64,000 nt of DNA from Kangiella marina (GTDB lineage: Bacteria; Pseudomonadota; Gammaproteobacteria; Enterobacterales; Kangiellaceae), in NCBI RefSeq assembly GCF_039541235.1, contig NZ_BAABFV010000002.1:186001-250000 (forward strand), in the 5' to 3' direction. The position numbers and the translations under genes are program-made. Shown here piece by piece: positions 18,349 through 27,870 of the stretch. Below the pieces are notes generated by a model. That model ran no database searches and had not been told where the DNA came from. It was given only the letters and a program-made list of their open reading frames with translations. How positions within the stretch are numbered: position 1 is the stretch's first letter; each line of letters opens with the position of its first letter.

Positions 18349-18594
18349 ATGATAGAAGAGATTAAAAAATTAATTGAGCAAGACATTAAGACTACTGAAT
18401 TACGTGTCGACGGCGACGGTAGCCATTACCAAGTGATCGTTGTGAGTGAGGAGTTCGATGGCTTGCGTGCAGTCAAGAAGCAACAGATGGTATACGCAGC
18501 GGTGAATGAACATATCGCCAGTGGTGAGATCCATGCCCTAACCATTAAAGCTTACACTCCTGCTGAGTGGGAAAAAGCGAAATTATTCGTGTAA
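18349..18594 (+). CDS. ibaG: BolA-family protein IbaG
   Basis: This is an 81-residue BolA/YrbA-type protein. IbaG works with monothiol glutaredoxin in [2Fe-2S] handling and is acid-inducible in E. coli. The compact class II KH-like fold is recognisable from IEEIKKLIEQDIKTTELRVDG, HYQVIVVSEEFDG and the closing IHALTIKAYTPAEW, which is the YrbA rather than BolA pattern. It sits 37 bp before murA, the widely conserved pairing. Confidence 0.93.
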   Translation: MIEEIKKLIEQDIKTTELRVDGDGSHYQVIVVSEEFDGLRAVKKQQMVYAAVNEHIASGEIHALTIKAYTPAEWEKAKLFV

Positions 18595-18622
18595 AGCGGT
18601 TTTTTATTTGCAAACGTACTAA

Positions 18623-19891
<1,269 letters not shown>

Positions 19892-19912
19892 ATCATCGGT
19901 TATTTGAAAATC

Positions 19913-19939
19913 AAAAAGGCGCCAGTTGGCGCCTTTTTT
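19913..19939. terminator. Bidirectional Rho-independent terminator, murA/degS
   Basis: AAAAA, then GGCGCC (19918-19923), AGTT loop, GGCGCC (19928-19933) and T6. It is symmetric and lies between the convergent murA and degS stops, so it can serve both strands. Confidence 0.9.
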
Positions 19940-19969
19940 GTGTCTTGAATAGCAACAAATGAGTTTTCG

Positions 19970-21151
19970 TTATGGGCGCTGCCCTAACATTACGTCTACT
20001 GTCTGCTGCTGACCATCACGCATGAACATCACCTCGACGGAGCTGTCTGGTGGTAAGTTCCAGATTGCTGAAATTAGGTCGACGGTGTTGTAAATCGGTT
20101 TGTCGTTTACATTGGTGATGATGTCCAGCGGCTGCAAGCCTGCGGTATCTGCGGGGCCGTCAGGGTTGATACCTGTTACAACGATACCTTTACCATAAGG
20201 TAATTGACTAATGCGGTTTTGGAGTTGCTGGCGTTGTTCAGAAGTAAGACTGAGTTCCATGCTGATGGAATCAAGGTTTATCGTCATATCGCCATCTAGC
20301 CCGAGCCAGCCACGGTGAACTTCGCCATGCTGCTTCAGTTGCTCAACGATGTGCGCAACATTGCTGGAGACGATGGCATAGCTTTGATAAAGCTTTTCCC
20401 CTTGCTCACTTTGAGAGCTGAGGGAGGTAATGCCAACCAGCTCACCGGTAGCATTGACCAGTGCGCCACCTGAATTGCCAGGACGTAATGAAGCGTCAGT
20501 TTGAATATAGTGGGTCACGCGAGAGAAAAACTTGGCACTGATAATACCCTGAGTTACGGTTTGGTTGAATGCCATGTTAGGGGTACCGATGGCGAAGACC
20601 CAATCTCCAACCCGTGTAGGATCAGTTTGAGGTAGTGGTAAATAGTGGTTCGGTGTTACATTCACTTTGAGTAACGCAATATCTGAATCAGCATCAATGC
20701 CGACTACGGCGGCTTTCAGTTGCGGGCCATCTTTAAGCTCGACGATAATGGTTGAGGCTTTATCAAGAACGTGCGCATTGGTCACGATATGACCTTCTTC
20801 ATCAATGAAAACTCCCGAGCCATTATTAAGAAAAGCGCAGGCATTGGTTTCAGGCGGTAACGCCTGGAGTCGGGAGCTACAAGCTTCACTGTTTAGAGGG
20901 AATGCTTGAGAGCGTGCCTTGATGGCGACTACTGCCGGCGTTACTTTCGCCAACATGTCAGCGTAACCATTTTTTTGGCTGGTTCGATGTTCCGCTTGGT
21001 GCGGCTCTACCGTATTTTGTGTCTGTGATTGCGGCTGCGTCTGCGTCTGTTGCGAAAAGCGGTCCGGCATAAAGACAATGAATAGTGCAGCGATGCCTAA
21101 GCCAATCAATAAATACTTAACGATGAATCCTAAAAATTCCAGTAATTTCAT
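19970..21151 (-). CDS. degS: Periplasmic serine endoprotease DegS
   Basis: DegS is the membrane-anchored HtrA protease that senses unfolded outer-membrane proteins and cuts RseA to release sigma E. The 393-residue protein has an N-terminal membrane anchor (about residues 9-28), a Gln-rich linker, a trypsin-like domain with His127 (TNAHVL), Asp157 (SDIALL) and Ser227 (RPGNSGGALVN), and a single PDZ domain (about 285-390). One PDZ domain and an uncleaved anchor favour DegS over DegP/DegQ. The linker and an insert around residues 84-106 make it somewhat longer than the E. coli protein. zapG is 14 bp upstream. Confidence 0.92.
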   Translation of the reverse strand: MKLLEFLGFIVKYLLIGLGIAALFIVFMPDRFSQQTQTQPQSQTQNTVEPHQAEHRTSQKNGYADMLAKVTPAVVAIKARSQAFPLNSEACSSRLQALPPETNACAFLNNGSGVFIDEEGHIVTNAHVLDKASTIIVELKDGPQLKAAVVGIDADSDIALLKVNVTPNHYLPLPQTDPTRVGDWVFAIGTPNMAFNQTVTQGIISAKFFSRVTHYIQTDASLRPGNSGGALVNATGELVGITSLSSQSEQGEKLYQSYAIVSSNVAHIVEQLKQHGEVHRGWLGLDGDMTINLDSISMELSLTSEQRQQLQNRISQLPYGKGIVVTGINPDGPADTAGLQPLDIITNVNDKPIYNTVDLISAIWNLPPDSSVEVMFMRDGQQQTVDVMLGQRP

Positions 21152-21165
21152 TCTATTCTCAAAGG

Positions 21166-21903
21166 TTATGCTTTTGTTGTGGTGTTATTTGATTCCGATG
21201 GTTCGGTCTTGTCACTCTTATGGCCACTGGCATTGGTTGTGTCTGCTTTTTCTTTCGCCAGATCGGCAAATTCGGACTCTTCGCCCTTAGAACCATTCGG
21301 GTGATAATCATCATCCATATCACCATCGGCCCAATCTCGAGGTGGTGATACCTCGATATCCAGATCCGGTTTATCTTTATCCAGAGGCTTATCATTGGTG
21401 TCTGCCAATGTTTGGGTGTCAGTATCAGTGTCCGTCTCTTCAGCTTCAAGTGCGTCAGAGCTGTCATCTTTGCGGATGAAGGACTCTTCTTCATGTTGCT
21501 GACTGTCAGTTGCTTGCTTGTTTGAAGCTTCTTTGCTTAAGTGCTCCTCGGCATCAATAACGTCTGTTGCACTGGCTTGTGAGGCTGATGACTCAGACGG
21601 CAGAGCGCCCGCGCCAACAGGAGCCGACAGCTTTAATTTAAACTCTTTATTCGAAAGCGTGTTGGCACCGGTGGCGAGGTGTTGATAAAGCGTCTTGTAC
21701 TCTTCCGTCAGGTTAGAGAAAAGGCGGGCTGTTTCATCAAAGTGCTCATTGACCCCAGACTTTAATGCTTCAAGCTCTTTATCTTTAGACTCAAGTTCTT
21801 TGGTCAGCTCTTTGCTGCCTGTTGAAAGTCCGTGCCAACGTCCGACGAAAAATGCAGCGACGGCGGCAAGCAGGATGAGAACAATGGTAAGAACTGCTGA
21901 CAT
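21166..21903 (-). CDS. zapG: ZapG/YhcB family protein (DUF1043) with long acidic C-terminus
   Basis: This is a bitopic inner-membrane protein of the YhcB family, linked in E. coli to cell division and coordination of envelope synthesis. Residues 1-22 form the membrane segment with the conserved FVGRWHG ending, followed by a coiled coil and the family motif LTEEYKTLYQHLA. Conserved sequence stops near residue 90; the remaining 155 residues are low-complexity, rich in Asp, Glu, Ser and Thr, including a TDTDTDT run. The E. coli protein is only about 130 residues. It is transcribed with degS. Confidence 0.85.
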   Translation of the reverse strand: MSAVLTIVLILLAAVAAFFVGRWHGLSTGSKELTKELESKDKELEALKSGVNEHFDETARLFSNLTEEYKTLYQHLATGANTLSNKEFKLKLSAPVGAGALPSESSASQASATDVIDAEEHLSKEASNKQATDSQQHEEESFIRKDDSSDALEAEETDTDTDTQTLADTNDKPLDKDKPDLDIEVSPPRDWADGDMDDDYHPNGSKGEESEFADLAKEKADTTNASGHKSDKTEPSESNNTTTKA

Positions 21904-22035
21904 TCAGAATATCCTTTTTTAACGATGTGTATTGCCCATGAGAATTCTGCAACTCACGCGATTCACGTAAAATTGCAGAAATCTGTACTTTACGCTTATG
22001 ATACACAAATTATAAGCTAAAGTTCGAGTAGAATA
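21904..22035. promoter_or_regulatory. Divergent promoter region with 8-bp inverted repeat
   Basis: Between zapG (minus) and the yjdF-like gene (plus), TTCTGCAA (21945-21952) and TTGCAGAA (21973-21980) form a perfect inverted repeat 28 bp centre to centre. Downstream, TTTACG and TATAAG are 16 bp apart and could drive the plus-strand gene. This is a motif reading only. Confidence 0.35.
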
Positions 22036-22734
22036 ATGACACACAATAGTCGTTTTTTGATGATACTTGGGGTTCTATTCAGTATCGTCTTTATTATCTG
22101 TGCAATTAACCCTCATGACCGAGCAGACTGGGCGCTTGAGAACGTTTTAACGGTTCTCTTTGTGATTGGACTCGCGGCTACTTATAAAATTTTTCCGTTA
22201 TCGAAAATCTCTTACAGTTGTATTTTCATCTTTTTGTGTTTGCATGAAATTGGCTCACATTATACTTACGCCAAAGTCCCCTATAACGATTGGACCCTGG
22301 CCGTTTTCGGCTCAGAGCTGAACAGCTGGTTTGGGTGGGAGCGTAACCACTTCGACCGCTTGGTGCACTTTTTATACGGTTTCCTGTTCGCCTATCCGAT
22401 CCGTGAAGTGTTTATTCGGGTGGGTAATGTTAAAGGTTTCTGGGGCTATTTTTTACCGTTGGATTTGACCATGTCCACTTCCATGATCTTTGAGTTAATT
22501 GAATGGGGCGCGGCTGAATACTTTGGTGGCGATTTAGGAGTGGCATACTTAGGAACGCAAGGCGATGTATGGGATGCCCACAAGGATATGGCGCTCGCCA
22601 GTATCGGCGCTTTAATCACCATGCTACTGGTGGCGGCGATTAACTTTAAGTGGCAGCGCGACTTTGCCAAAGAATGGAGTGACTCTTTTCGTGTTAAAGA
22701 TAATCGCCCTTTGGGGGAACACGATAAAATTTAA
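22036..22734 (+). CDS. yjdF: YjdF-like DUF2238 integral membrane protein
   Basis: This 232-residue inner-membrane protein with about six hydrophobic segments belongs to DUF2238 (YjdF). Family-typical motifs are LHEIGSHYTYAKVPY, the FGWERNHFDRLVHFLYGF stretch and a C-terminal DVWDAHKDMALASIGA helix. Conserved His, Asp and Glu residues in or near membrane segments suggest metal or proton handling, but no function is established for the family. It is a single gene; the next gene is 186 bp away. Confidence 0.8.
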   Translation: MTHNSRFLMILGVLFSIVFIICAINPHDRADWALENVLTVLFVIGLAATYKIFPLSKISYSCIFIFLCLHEIGSHYTYAKVPYNDWTLAVFGSELNSWFGWERNHFDRLVHFLYGFLFAYPIREVFIRVGNVKGFWGYFLPLDLTMSTSMIFELIEWGAAEYFGGDLGVAYLGTQGDVWDAHKDMALASIGALITMLLVAAINFKWQRDFAKEWSDSFRVKDNRPLGEHDKI

Positions 22735-22830
22735 TCAAGTCATTGATAAATAAGGCTATTGTAAGAATGGTTTAGTGAACTGTGACGTTATTCACGAAAC
22801 CTTTGAATTGTATTAAAAAGTGTAAAAGAT

Positions 22831-22874
22831 GGCTGTTATCAGCCTCAATCGCTAGATGGATATTAGCGGTTGAG
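22831..22874 (+). repeat. Two adjacent hairpins in the leader of the charged-helix gene
   Basis: GGCTG-TTAT-CAGCC (22831-22844) is followed by CTCAATCGCTA (22844-22854) pairing with TAGCGGTTGAG (22864-22874), an 11-bp stem with one G-T pair. They lie 46 nt before the ATG at 22921 and may structure the mRNA 5' end. Confidence 0.5.
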
Positions 22875-22920
22875 CTAGCCTGATAGTCCACATTGAGCAA
22901 AAACATAGCAGGTGTTGATT

Positions 22921-23265
22921 ATGAAAACACAATTAGCAATTGCAACGATTATCGCAATGACCTTATCAGCTGGTGCTTCAGCGGTGGGCGTTAAAAGCCA
23001 AGTTGAAGTTGAGAAAAAGCTGGAAGTCCAAGAGTCGACTGAAAAGGCGATGGAAAAAGCTCAGGAAGAGCGTGAGGCCGCTCGTGAGCGTGCTGAAGAA
23101 GCTAAAGAACGTGCCGAGCGTGCGAAAGAACGCGCTGCTGAAGCTAAAACCAAGGCCGAAGTTAAGTCCGAGACAAAAGCCGAGGTATCCGAAGAAGAAA
23201 AGGATGCTCGAATTAAGGCTGAAGTAAAAGCCGAATCAGAGACTCGCTTAGAAGATGATAAGTAG
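22921..23265 (+). CDS. Secreted charged-helix (Glu/Lys/Arg/Ala-rich) protein of unknown function
   Basis: This is a 114-residue protein with a Sec signal peptide (MKTQLAIATIIAMTLSAGASA) and a mature part composed almost entirely of Glu, Lys, Arg and Ala in short repeats such as EERE-AARERAEEAKERAERA. The pattern predicts one long, highly charged single alpha-helix or coiled coil in the periplasm. I chose ATG 22921, which has AGGTG six bases upstream, over in-frame GTG and TTG codons just before it. I do not recognise a family; low-complexity makes homology calls unreliable. It is monocistronic, with a strong terminator after it. Confidence 0.75.
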   Translation: MKTQLAIATIIAMTLSAGASAVGVKSQVEVEKKLEVQESTEKAMEKAQEEREAARERAEEAKERAERAKERAAEAKTKAEVKSETKAEVSEEEKDARIKAEVKAESETRLEDDK

Positions 23266-23302
23266 CGAGTGATAACCAGTCATGGTGGCTCTCTCGTAGA
23301 GC

Positions 23303-23328
23303 AAGGAGTCCTTCGGGACTCCTTTTTT
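23303..23328 (+). terminator. Rho-independent terminator
   Basis: AAGGAGTCC (23303-23311), a TTCG tetraloop, GGACTCC and T6. The stable UUCG loop and U-run make a textbook terminator for the gene ending at 23265. Confidence 0.93.
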
Positions 23329-23430
23329 GTTTTAGCCCATTTGCTTTCGTTTGGCGTTGCTTGCCTTATGGTTCCATGACCAAGCAAAACATGCGAAAAT
23401 ACTGACATAAGTCCTTATTCTTACATCATT

Positions 23431-24069
23431 TTGAGCAAAGACAAGTTTTTGATTGATGGTGCTATTGGTGCTATCGAGGCCACGTTAGATACTCCTAATG
23501 GCGATGAGCGCAATGCTGTGGCCGTCTGTTGTCACCCACATCCTGTGCATGGTGGGGCCATGACCAATAAAGTCATTCACACCGTGTCGCGGACGCTGGC
23601 GAGCCTTGGTATTCCTTCTATTCGATTTAATTTCCGTGGCGTTGGTGCTTCGGAGGGCAGCTATGATGAAGGCGAAGGCGAACAGCAAGACTTACTCAAG
23701 GTGATTGAGTGGGCGCAGAAAGAGTATCCTGGCCGACCATTATGGTTAGCGGGTTTTAGTTTTGGTTCTTGGATTGCAGCGCTTCAAGCAAAGTCTCACA
23801 ATGCGGCGCAGCTTATTTCGATCGCTCCGCCGGTCAATCGTTTTAGCTTTGATAACTTTGAAATTCCAGATTGCCCTTGGTTAGTCGTGATGGGCGATGC
23901 TGACGAAGTGGTTGATCCTGAAGCTGTGTTTAATTGGATAGATGAGCTTAAACCTCAGCCAGAGCTGATCAAGATGCCGGAAGCGGGACATTTCTTTCAT
24001 GGTCGTTTAGTAGAGCTGCGTGAAGAGCTCGAGGCCGCACTAAAACCACAGTTGCCTGAAGCGTTGTAA
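23431..24069 (+). CDS. Alpha/beta hydrolase of the YheT/dienelactone-like small family
   Basis: This 212-residue cytosolic alpha/beta hydrolase starts with the characteristic CCHPHPVHGGAMTNKV loop, followed by FNFRGVGASEGSYDEG, the nucleophile elbow GFSFGS, a likely acid in GDADEVVDP and the catalytic His in GHFFHGRL. Proteins with this pattern are annotated as alpha/beta hydrolases without a known substrate. The best start is TTG at 23431, with no clear ribosome site and no in-frame ATG nearby, so the start is uncertain. It ends 3 bp before zapE. Confidence 0.85.
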   Translation: MSKDKFLIDGAIGAIEATLDTPNGDERNAVAVCCHPHPVHGGAMTNKVIHTVSRTLASLGIPSIRFNFRGVGASEGSYDEGEGEQQDLLKVIEWAQKEYPGRPLWLAGFSFGSWIAALQAKSHNAAQLISIAPPVNRFSFDNFEIPDCPWLVVMGDADEVVDPEAVFNWIDELKPQPELIKMPEAGHFFHGRLVELREELEAALKPQLPEAL

Positions 24070-24072
24070 GCC

Positions 24073-25161
24073 ATGACGCCACTTGAAAAGTATCACCACG
24101 ATCTGGCCAACGGGTTCAGCAAAGACCCTGCGCAGGAAGAGGCCGTTAAAGCTTTGCAAAAAGTTTACGATGACTTGATGCAAGTGCGCCCAGATTCGGG
24201 CTTTATGCGAAAACTCACACGCTGGTTGTCGGGCGACAGTCAGCCGGTTAGAGGCCTGTACATGTGGGGTGGTGTCGGCCGTGGTAAAACCTATCTGATG
24301 GACACCTTTTTTAATGTTCTGCCTTTGAACGCTAAGATACGGTTGCATTTCCATCGCTTTATGCACGAAGTTCACAATGAACTGAAAACCTTAGCGGGTG
24401 AAAAAAATCCGCTGATTAAAATCGCCGATCAGCTCGCCGAGCGCGCCAAAATCATCTGTTTTGATGAGTTTTTTGTCACTGACATTACTGACGCCATGAT
24501 CTTGGGAAGTTTGTTTGAGGAGCTTTTTAAGCGGCACGTGGTCTTGGTGGCGACCTCGAATATTCCCCCTGATCGCCTGTACTGGAATGGCCTTCAACGT
24601 GAGCGGTTCCTGCCAGCCATTGAGCTGATCAAAGAAAATTGCGAAGTGCTCAATGTCGATGCCGGTATTGATTACCGGATGCGAACTTTAGAACAAGCCG
24701 AAATTTATCATTACCCATTGGACAGTGACGCTAACGCCAATATGCGCGAATACTTCAAGCAACTGGCGGCAACCGAAGGCCAAGATAACTGCAAGCTGAA
24801 AGTAGAAGGTCGATTAATTGACACAGTAAAACTTTCGGACAGCGTGGTTTGGTTTACCTTTGATGCCATTTGTCGCACCGAACGATCGGCATCGGATTAT
24901 ATTGAAATTTCACGTGGGTACCACACCGTCTTTGTCGGACAAGTGCCACAAATGGACGACTCCTTAAATGACGCGGTTCGCCGCTTTATCGCGCTGATTG
25001 ATGAATTCTACGAGCGCCACGTCAAGCTTATCATCTCAGCAGAAGTGCCAATGGAAGAGCTCTACACCGGCAAAGGACTCGCTTTTGAGTTTAAAAGGAC
25101 CTTAAGTCGACTGCAGGAAATGCAGAGTACCGATTACTTAAGTCTAGAGCATTTAGCATAA
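24073..25161 (+). CDS. zapE: Cell division ATPase ZapE (AFG1 family)
   Basis: ZapE is an AFG1-like AAA ATPase that in E. coli associates with the Z-ring during late constriction and is needed under low oxygen or heat. The 362-residue protein has the P-loop GGVGRGKT (residues 66-73), Walker [17 protein letters not shown] and sensor-type [14 protein letters not shown]. It follows the hydrolase by 3 bp and lies near zapG and rplM, as in many gammaproteobacteria. Confidence 0.95.
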   Translation: MTPLEKYHHDLANGFSKDPAQEEAVKALQKVYDDLMQVRPDSGFMRKLTRWLSGDSQPVRGLYMWGGVGRGKTYLMDTFFNVLPLNAKIRLHFHRFMHEVHNELKTLAGEKNPLIKIADQLAERAKIICFDEFFVTDITDAMILGSLFEELFKRHVVLVATSNIPPDRLYWNGLQRERFLPAIELIKENCEVLNVDAGIDYRMRTLEQAEIYHYPLDSDANANMREYFKQLAATEGQDNCKLKVEGRLIDTVKLSDSVVWFTFDAICRTERSASDYIEISRGYHTVFVGQVPQMDDSLNDAVRRFIALIDEFYERHVKLIISAEVPMEELYTGKGLAFEFKRTLSRLQEMQSTDYLSLEHLA

Positions 25162-25167
25162 CGATCA

Positions 25168-26007
25168 CTACCAATAAGTACTTATCCATTTATTAAACGG
25201 TAGGGTGTAAGTTTTGCACCCTAATAGACTTGCAAGTTCTTGTGCTTTTTCTTCTACTTCCAGCCAGCTCTTACTCTCCAGAAAGAGGATTGGACTTGTG
25301 TTATACGGTTTGATGTAAATATAGTACATGTAAGTTTTATTGTGCTTGCCGCCATAACTCACTTGAAATGCAACGTATCTGTTCATGAACTTTCGAGGTG
25401 ATGGAATAACGTATTGCACATCATCAAAACTGTAGGTGGCGCTAGTCGACCAAAATAAGAAAGACCTTTCGTGAATCAACACATTCAATAGAGGGTCAAT
25501 GGTAACTGTGTATTGATAAAAGGCCGCTTTGAGTGTTGAAATCGTGCTCCATAGCATGACGGTTACAAAAATTATCGAGAACAGGAGTGTTTCTAACGGC
25601 GGCATATGATCTTCAGTTTGCCCCGTAGCCATCATGTAAATCATGGTAGGAAAAAGCACTGTGGACAGTACTGCTAATAGTAAAAAAATGGTTTTGCCTA
25701 GAACGCCATATTTACTACTGTATTGCTTAATAATTAAATCGGTGGGTATTTCTTCTGCCTCGGCCAGTGGCTTAAATGTGGGGTGATAGACTCGATAAAT
25801 GCCGTAGCAGGCCCACAAAATAATACCGAGACAAAAGACGCTAAAAATTTGATTCTCTGTGTCTTGCCCCAAAAAAACCAGTTTCCCACGATCCATGTCG
25901 TATAGGCTCAAGACGATAAATCCAGTGAATATTGCCATGATCAGCAGTAATGGGATCAGTTTGTAGGTATTGTTAGTGTTTTTCGAGTTGCTTGGGGGGC
26001 GCTTCAT
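25168..26007 (-). CDS. Unknown four-helix membrane protein
   Basis: I do not recognise this 279-residue protein. It has four hydrophobic segments (about residues 16-36, 46-66, 98-124 and 132-152) and a soluble C-terminal part of about 125 residues with alternating beta-strand-like stretches (YQYTVTIDPLLNVLIHERS, TYSFDDVQYVI, MYYIYIKPYNTSPILFL) that would suit a small PH- or beta-sandwich-like domain. It is unusually rich in Tyr, Phe and Ser. It converges with zapE (6 bp between stops) and is a single gene; a terminator separates it from the HU-like gene upstream. Confidence 0.7.
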   Translation of the reverse strand: MKRPPSNSKNTNNTYKLIPLLLIMAIFTGFIVLSLYDMDRGKLVFLGQDTENQIFSVFCLGIILWACYGIYRVYHPTFKPLAEAEEIPTDLIIKQYSSKYGVLGKTIFLLLAVLSTVLFPTMIYMMATGQTEDHMPPLETLLFSIIFVTVMLWSTISTLKAAFYQYTVTIDPLLNVLIHERSFLFWSTSATYSFDDVQYVIPSPRKFMNRYVAFQVSYGGKHNKTYMYYIYIKPYNTSPILFLESKSWLEVEEKAQELASLLGCKTYTLPFNKWISTYW

Positions 26008-26047
26008 TTTGATGTTGTTTTTTAAGCTTAGGACTTTGTAATGTAAG

Positions 26048-26075
26048 AAAAAGCCGGCTCATAAGCCGGCTTTTT
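26048..26075 (-). terminator. Rho-independent terminator after the HU-like gene
   Basis: A perfect 12-bp inverted repeat, AAAAAGCCGGCT (26048-26059) and AGCCGGCTTTTT (26064-26075), has a 4-base loop. It is symmetric, but the only gene ending next to it is the HU-like gene on the minus strand. Confidence 0.9.
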
Positions 26076-26095
26076 GGAATCTTTAGGAGTACTTA

Positions 26096-26437
26096 TTACT
26101 TCGCCATATCCTTTAGCTTTTTAAGAGGACGAACTTTAACTGCTGTTGAAGCTGGCTTAGCTTTGAATGTGGTTTCTTCACCAGTGAAAGGGTTGATGCC
26201 TTTCCGTGCTTTCACAGCAGGTTTTTTCACTGTACTAATCTTTAATAGTCCTGGAAGTGTAAACTCACCCACTGAACGCTTTTTGATGTGACGCTCAATA
26301 ACAATCCCTAGTTCATCAATGACGGCACCTACGTCTTTCTTGGTAAGGCCTGTCTGAGCAGCGATTTCGTTTAAAATTTGGGTTTTGGTGAACTTCTCTT
26401 TGACCGCAGTAATCTTGCGAGTTTTATTATCTGCCAT
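26096..26437 (-). CDS. HU-like DNA-binding protein with basic extensions
   Basis: This is a 113-residue member of the HU/IHF superfamily. The HU fold begins at FTKTQILNEIAAQTGLTKKDV, and the beta-arm region carries KARKGINPFTGEETTFKAKPA, with the conserved Arg-Lys-Gly-Ile-Asn-Pro and the intercalating Pro. Compared with HU (90 aa) it has an N-terminal Lys/Arg extension of about 15 residues and a basic C-terminal tail. It probably bends or compacts DNA non-specifically. An AAGGAAAAA ribosome site precedes the ATG. It diverges from rplM. Confidence 0.9.
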   Translation of the reverse strand: MADNKTRKITAVKEKFTKTQILNEIAAQTGLTKKDVGAVIDELGIVIERHIKKRSVGEFTLPGLLKISTVKKPAVKARKGINPFTGEETTFKAKPASTAVKVRPLKKLKDMAK

Positions 26438-26636
26438 TTTTCCTTTGCCTCTTGGGTTGTTTGACTGTTAAAATAGTTACTTGTCTTGGCGAGCAATGCA
26501 AAATTGACTCTCCCAACGCAGTTTTATTTATAGCGTTAAAAGCCCCGTAAATAAAGTCTTTTTGAAAGGATTTGTTTGAAAATTCGTAAATTTGCCCAAG
26601 ACGAAATATAAATTTAGTAAATCCTTCGCCTGCCAC

Positions 26637-26665
26637 TTGTAATATAGGGGCGGGTTCTGTATGAT
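26637..26665 (+). promoter_or_regulatory. Sigma70 promoter for rplM-rpsI
   Basis: TTGTAA (26637-26642), a 17-bp spacer and TATGAT (26660-26665), followed by a GC-containing discriminator (TTGCGC), as is common for ribosomal-protein promoters under stringent control. The start would be near 26672, giving a leader of about 112 nt. Confidence 0.65.
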
Positions 26666-26680
26666 TTGCGCTCTTTTTTC

Positions 26681-26742
26681 TGAGCCGCTGAAGGCTCATA
26701 TAAGAGATGTTAACGGCTGAATAGGTTCGCTAACGCCTCTTA
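26681..26742 (+). promoter_or_regulatory. Structured mRNA leader of rplM-rpsI (candidate L13 autoregulatory element)
   Basis: Two hairpins are adjacent. TGAGCC (26681-26686) pairs with GGCTCA (26693-26698). Then TAAGAG (26701-26706) pairs with CTCTTA (26737-26742), extended inward by GTTA (26709-26712) with TAAC (26731-26734). The E. coli rplM-rpsI operon is known to be repressed at translation by L13 through its leader; that this leader does the same is inference. Confidence 0.5.
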
Positions 26743-26783
26743 TTTGTTTGCGAGTGCAAATGGCTTTTTGGAGCTTAACGAAT

Positions 26784-27212
26784 ATGAAAACATTTAGTGC
26801 AAAGCCGGAAACTGTTAAGCGCGACTGGTATGTCGTCGATGCAGAAGGCAAAACATTAGGTCGCTTGGCGACTGAAGTCGCTCGCCGTCTAAAAGGCAAG
26901 CATAAGGCTGAATATACACCTCACGTTGACACTGGCGATTACATCGTTGTTATCAACGCTGAGAAAGTTACTGTAACGGGTAACAAAGCGGAAAATAAAA
27001 TGTACTACCGTCACTCTGGCTACCCAGGTGGTATCAAAGAGACTAACTTCAATAAACTTCAAGCTGAAAAGCCTGAAATGATTATTGAGAAGGCGGTTAA
27101 AGGTATGTTACCTAAGAATCCATTAGGTCGTGATATGTTCCGCAAATTGAAAGTTTACGCAGGCTCTGAGCATAACCATGCCGCTCAGCAACCTATTAAA
27201 TTAGATATTTAA
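26784..27212 (+). CDS. rplM: 50S ribosomal protein L13
   Basis: This is ribosomal protein uL13, 142 residues, the same length as in E. coli. It starts [20 protein letters not shown] and contains [16 protein letters not shown], the [12 protein letters not shown] strand and [20 protein letters not shown] near the C-terminus. I chose ATG 26784, with GGAG upstream, over an in-frame start 36 bp earlier that would fall in the leader. rpsI follows 11 bp later. Confidence 0.98.
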   Translation: MKTFSAKPETVKRDWYVVDAEGKTLGRLATEVARRLKGKHKAEYTPHVDTGDYIVVINAEKVTVTGNKAENKMYYRHSGYPGGIKETNFNKLQAEKPEMIIEKAVKGMLPKNPLGRDMFRKLKVYAGSEHNHAAQQPIKLDI

Positions 27213-27223
27213 GGTAGGAAATC

Positions 27224-27613
27224 ATGGCTGAACAATACTACGGTACAGGTCGTCGTAAAAGCTCAACAGCTCGCGTATTCTTGCGTCCTGGTGGCGGTGA
27301 AATTACCGTTAACCAAAAGAGCTTAGACCAATATTTTGGTCGCGAGACGTCACGTATGGTCGTTCGTCAACCACTAGAGTTGACTGAACTTCTTGAAAAA
27401 TTCGATGTTTACGTTACTGTTTCTGGTGGCGGTGGTACTGGTCAAGCGGGTGCAATCCGCCACGGTATTACTCGTGCACTTATGGAATATGATGAAGAGC
27501 TTCGCGCACCACTACGTCAAGCGGGTTATGTGACTCGTGATGCACGTGCTGTTGAGCGTAAGAAAGTTGGTCTTCATAAAGCACGTAAACGTCCTCAGTT
27601 CTCTAAGCGTTAA
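27224..27613 (+). CDS. rpsI: 30S ribosomal protein S9
   Basis: This is ribosomal protein uS9, 129 residues. It has the N-terminal [19 protein letters not shown], the Gly-rich [17 protein letters not shown] and the basic tail ending QFSKR, whose last Arg contacts P-site tRNA. It is co-transcribed with rplM and followed by a terminator. Confidence 0.98.
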   Translation: MAEQYYGTGRRKSSTARVFLRPGGGEITVNQKSLDQYFGRETSRMVVRQPLELTELLEKFDVYVTVSGGGGTGQAGAIRHGITRALMEYDEELRAPLRQAGYVTRDARAVERKKVGLHKARKRPQFSKR

Positions 27614-27656
27614 TTTTTACGCGCTTCTTTTCGGGAAGCGAGAATCGTTGGATTAC

Positions 27657-27685
27657 AAAACACCTGCCTCTTGGCGGGTGTTTTT
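27657..27685 (+). terminator. Rho-independent terminator after rpsI
   Basis: CACCTGCC (27661-27668), TCTT loop, GGCGGGTG (27673-27680, one G-T pair) and T5, ending the rplM-rpsI operon. Confidence 0.88.
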
Positions 27686-27748
27686 GTTTTAAGTATTTAT
27701 TTTCAAATAGTTAAATCTCTTCATCCTAAATAACCCATTTAGCGCTGA

Positions 27749-27791
27749 GTGGTCTGACCACATTGTAATAACCCCACATTTCCTATAAGAT
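27749..27791 (+). promoter_or_regulatory. petABC promoter with an upstream 13-bp palindrome
   Basis: TTGTAA (27763-27768), a 17-bp spacer and TAAGAT (27786-27791) form a good sigma70 promoter. Directly upstream, GTGGTC-T-GACCAC (27749-27761) is a perfect palindrome touching the -35 box, a position suited to an activator or repressor site. The binding protein is unknown. Confidence 0.6.
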
Positions 27792-27870
27792 ATGCGCCCA
27801 GTAACCTGCCACTGACACCGTGTGTGTTTCTAGCGGCTTTGAGCAGTTTATTTATCAATATTGATTTTGT

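Noticed and set aside
21159-21494. 111-codon minus-strand frame overlapping zapG
   Set aside because: An alternative frame of the low-complexity acidic tail; it gives an implausible Met/Lys/Arg/Ile-rich peptide.
22973-23227. 84-codon Lys/Arg-rich frame inside the charged-helix gene
   Set aside because: A frame-shifted reading of a repetitive sequence; it lacks a ribosome site and signal peptide, while the chosen frame has both.
26427-26699. 90-codon minus-strand frame upstream of the HU-like gene
   Set aside because: It covers the rplM promoter and overlaps the HU-like start, with no recognisable protein features.
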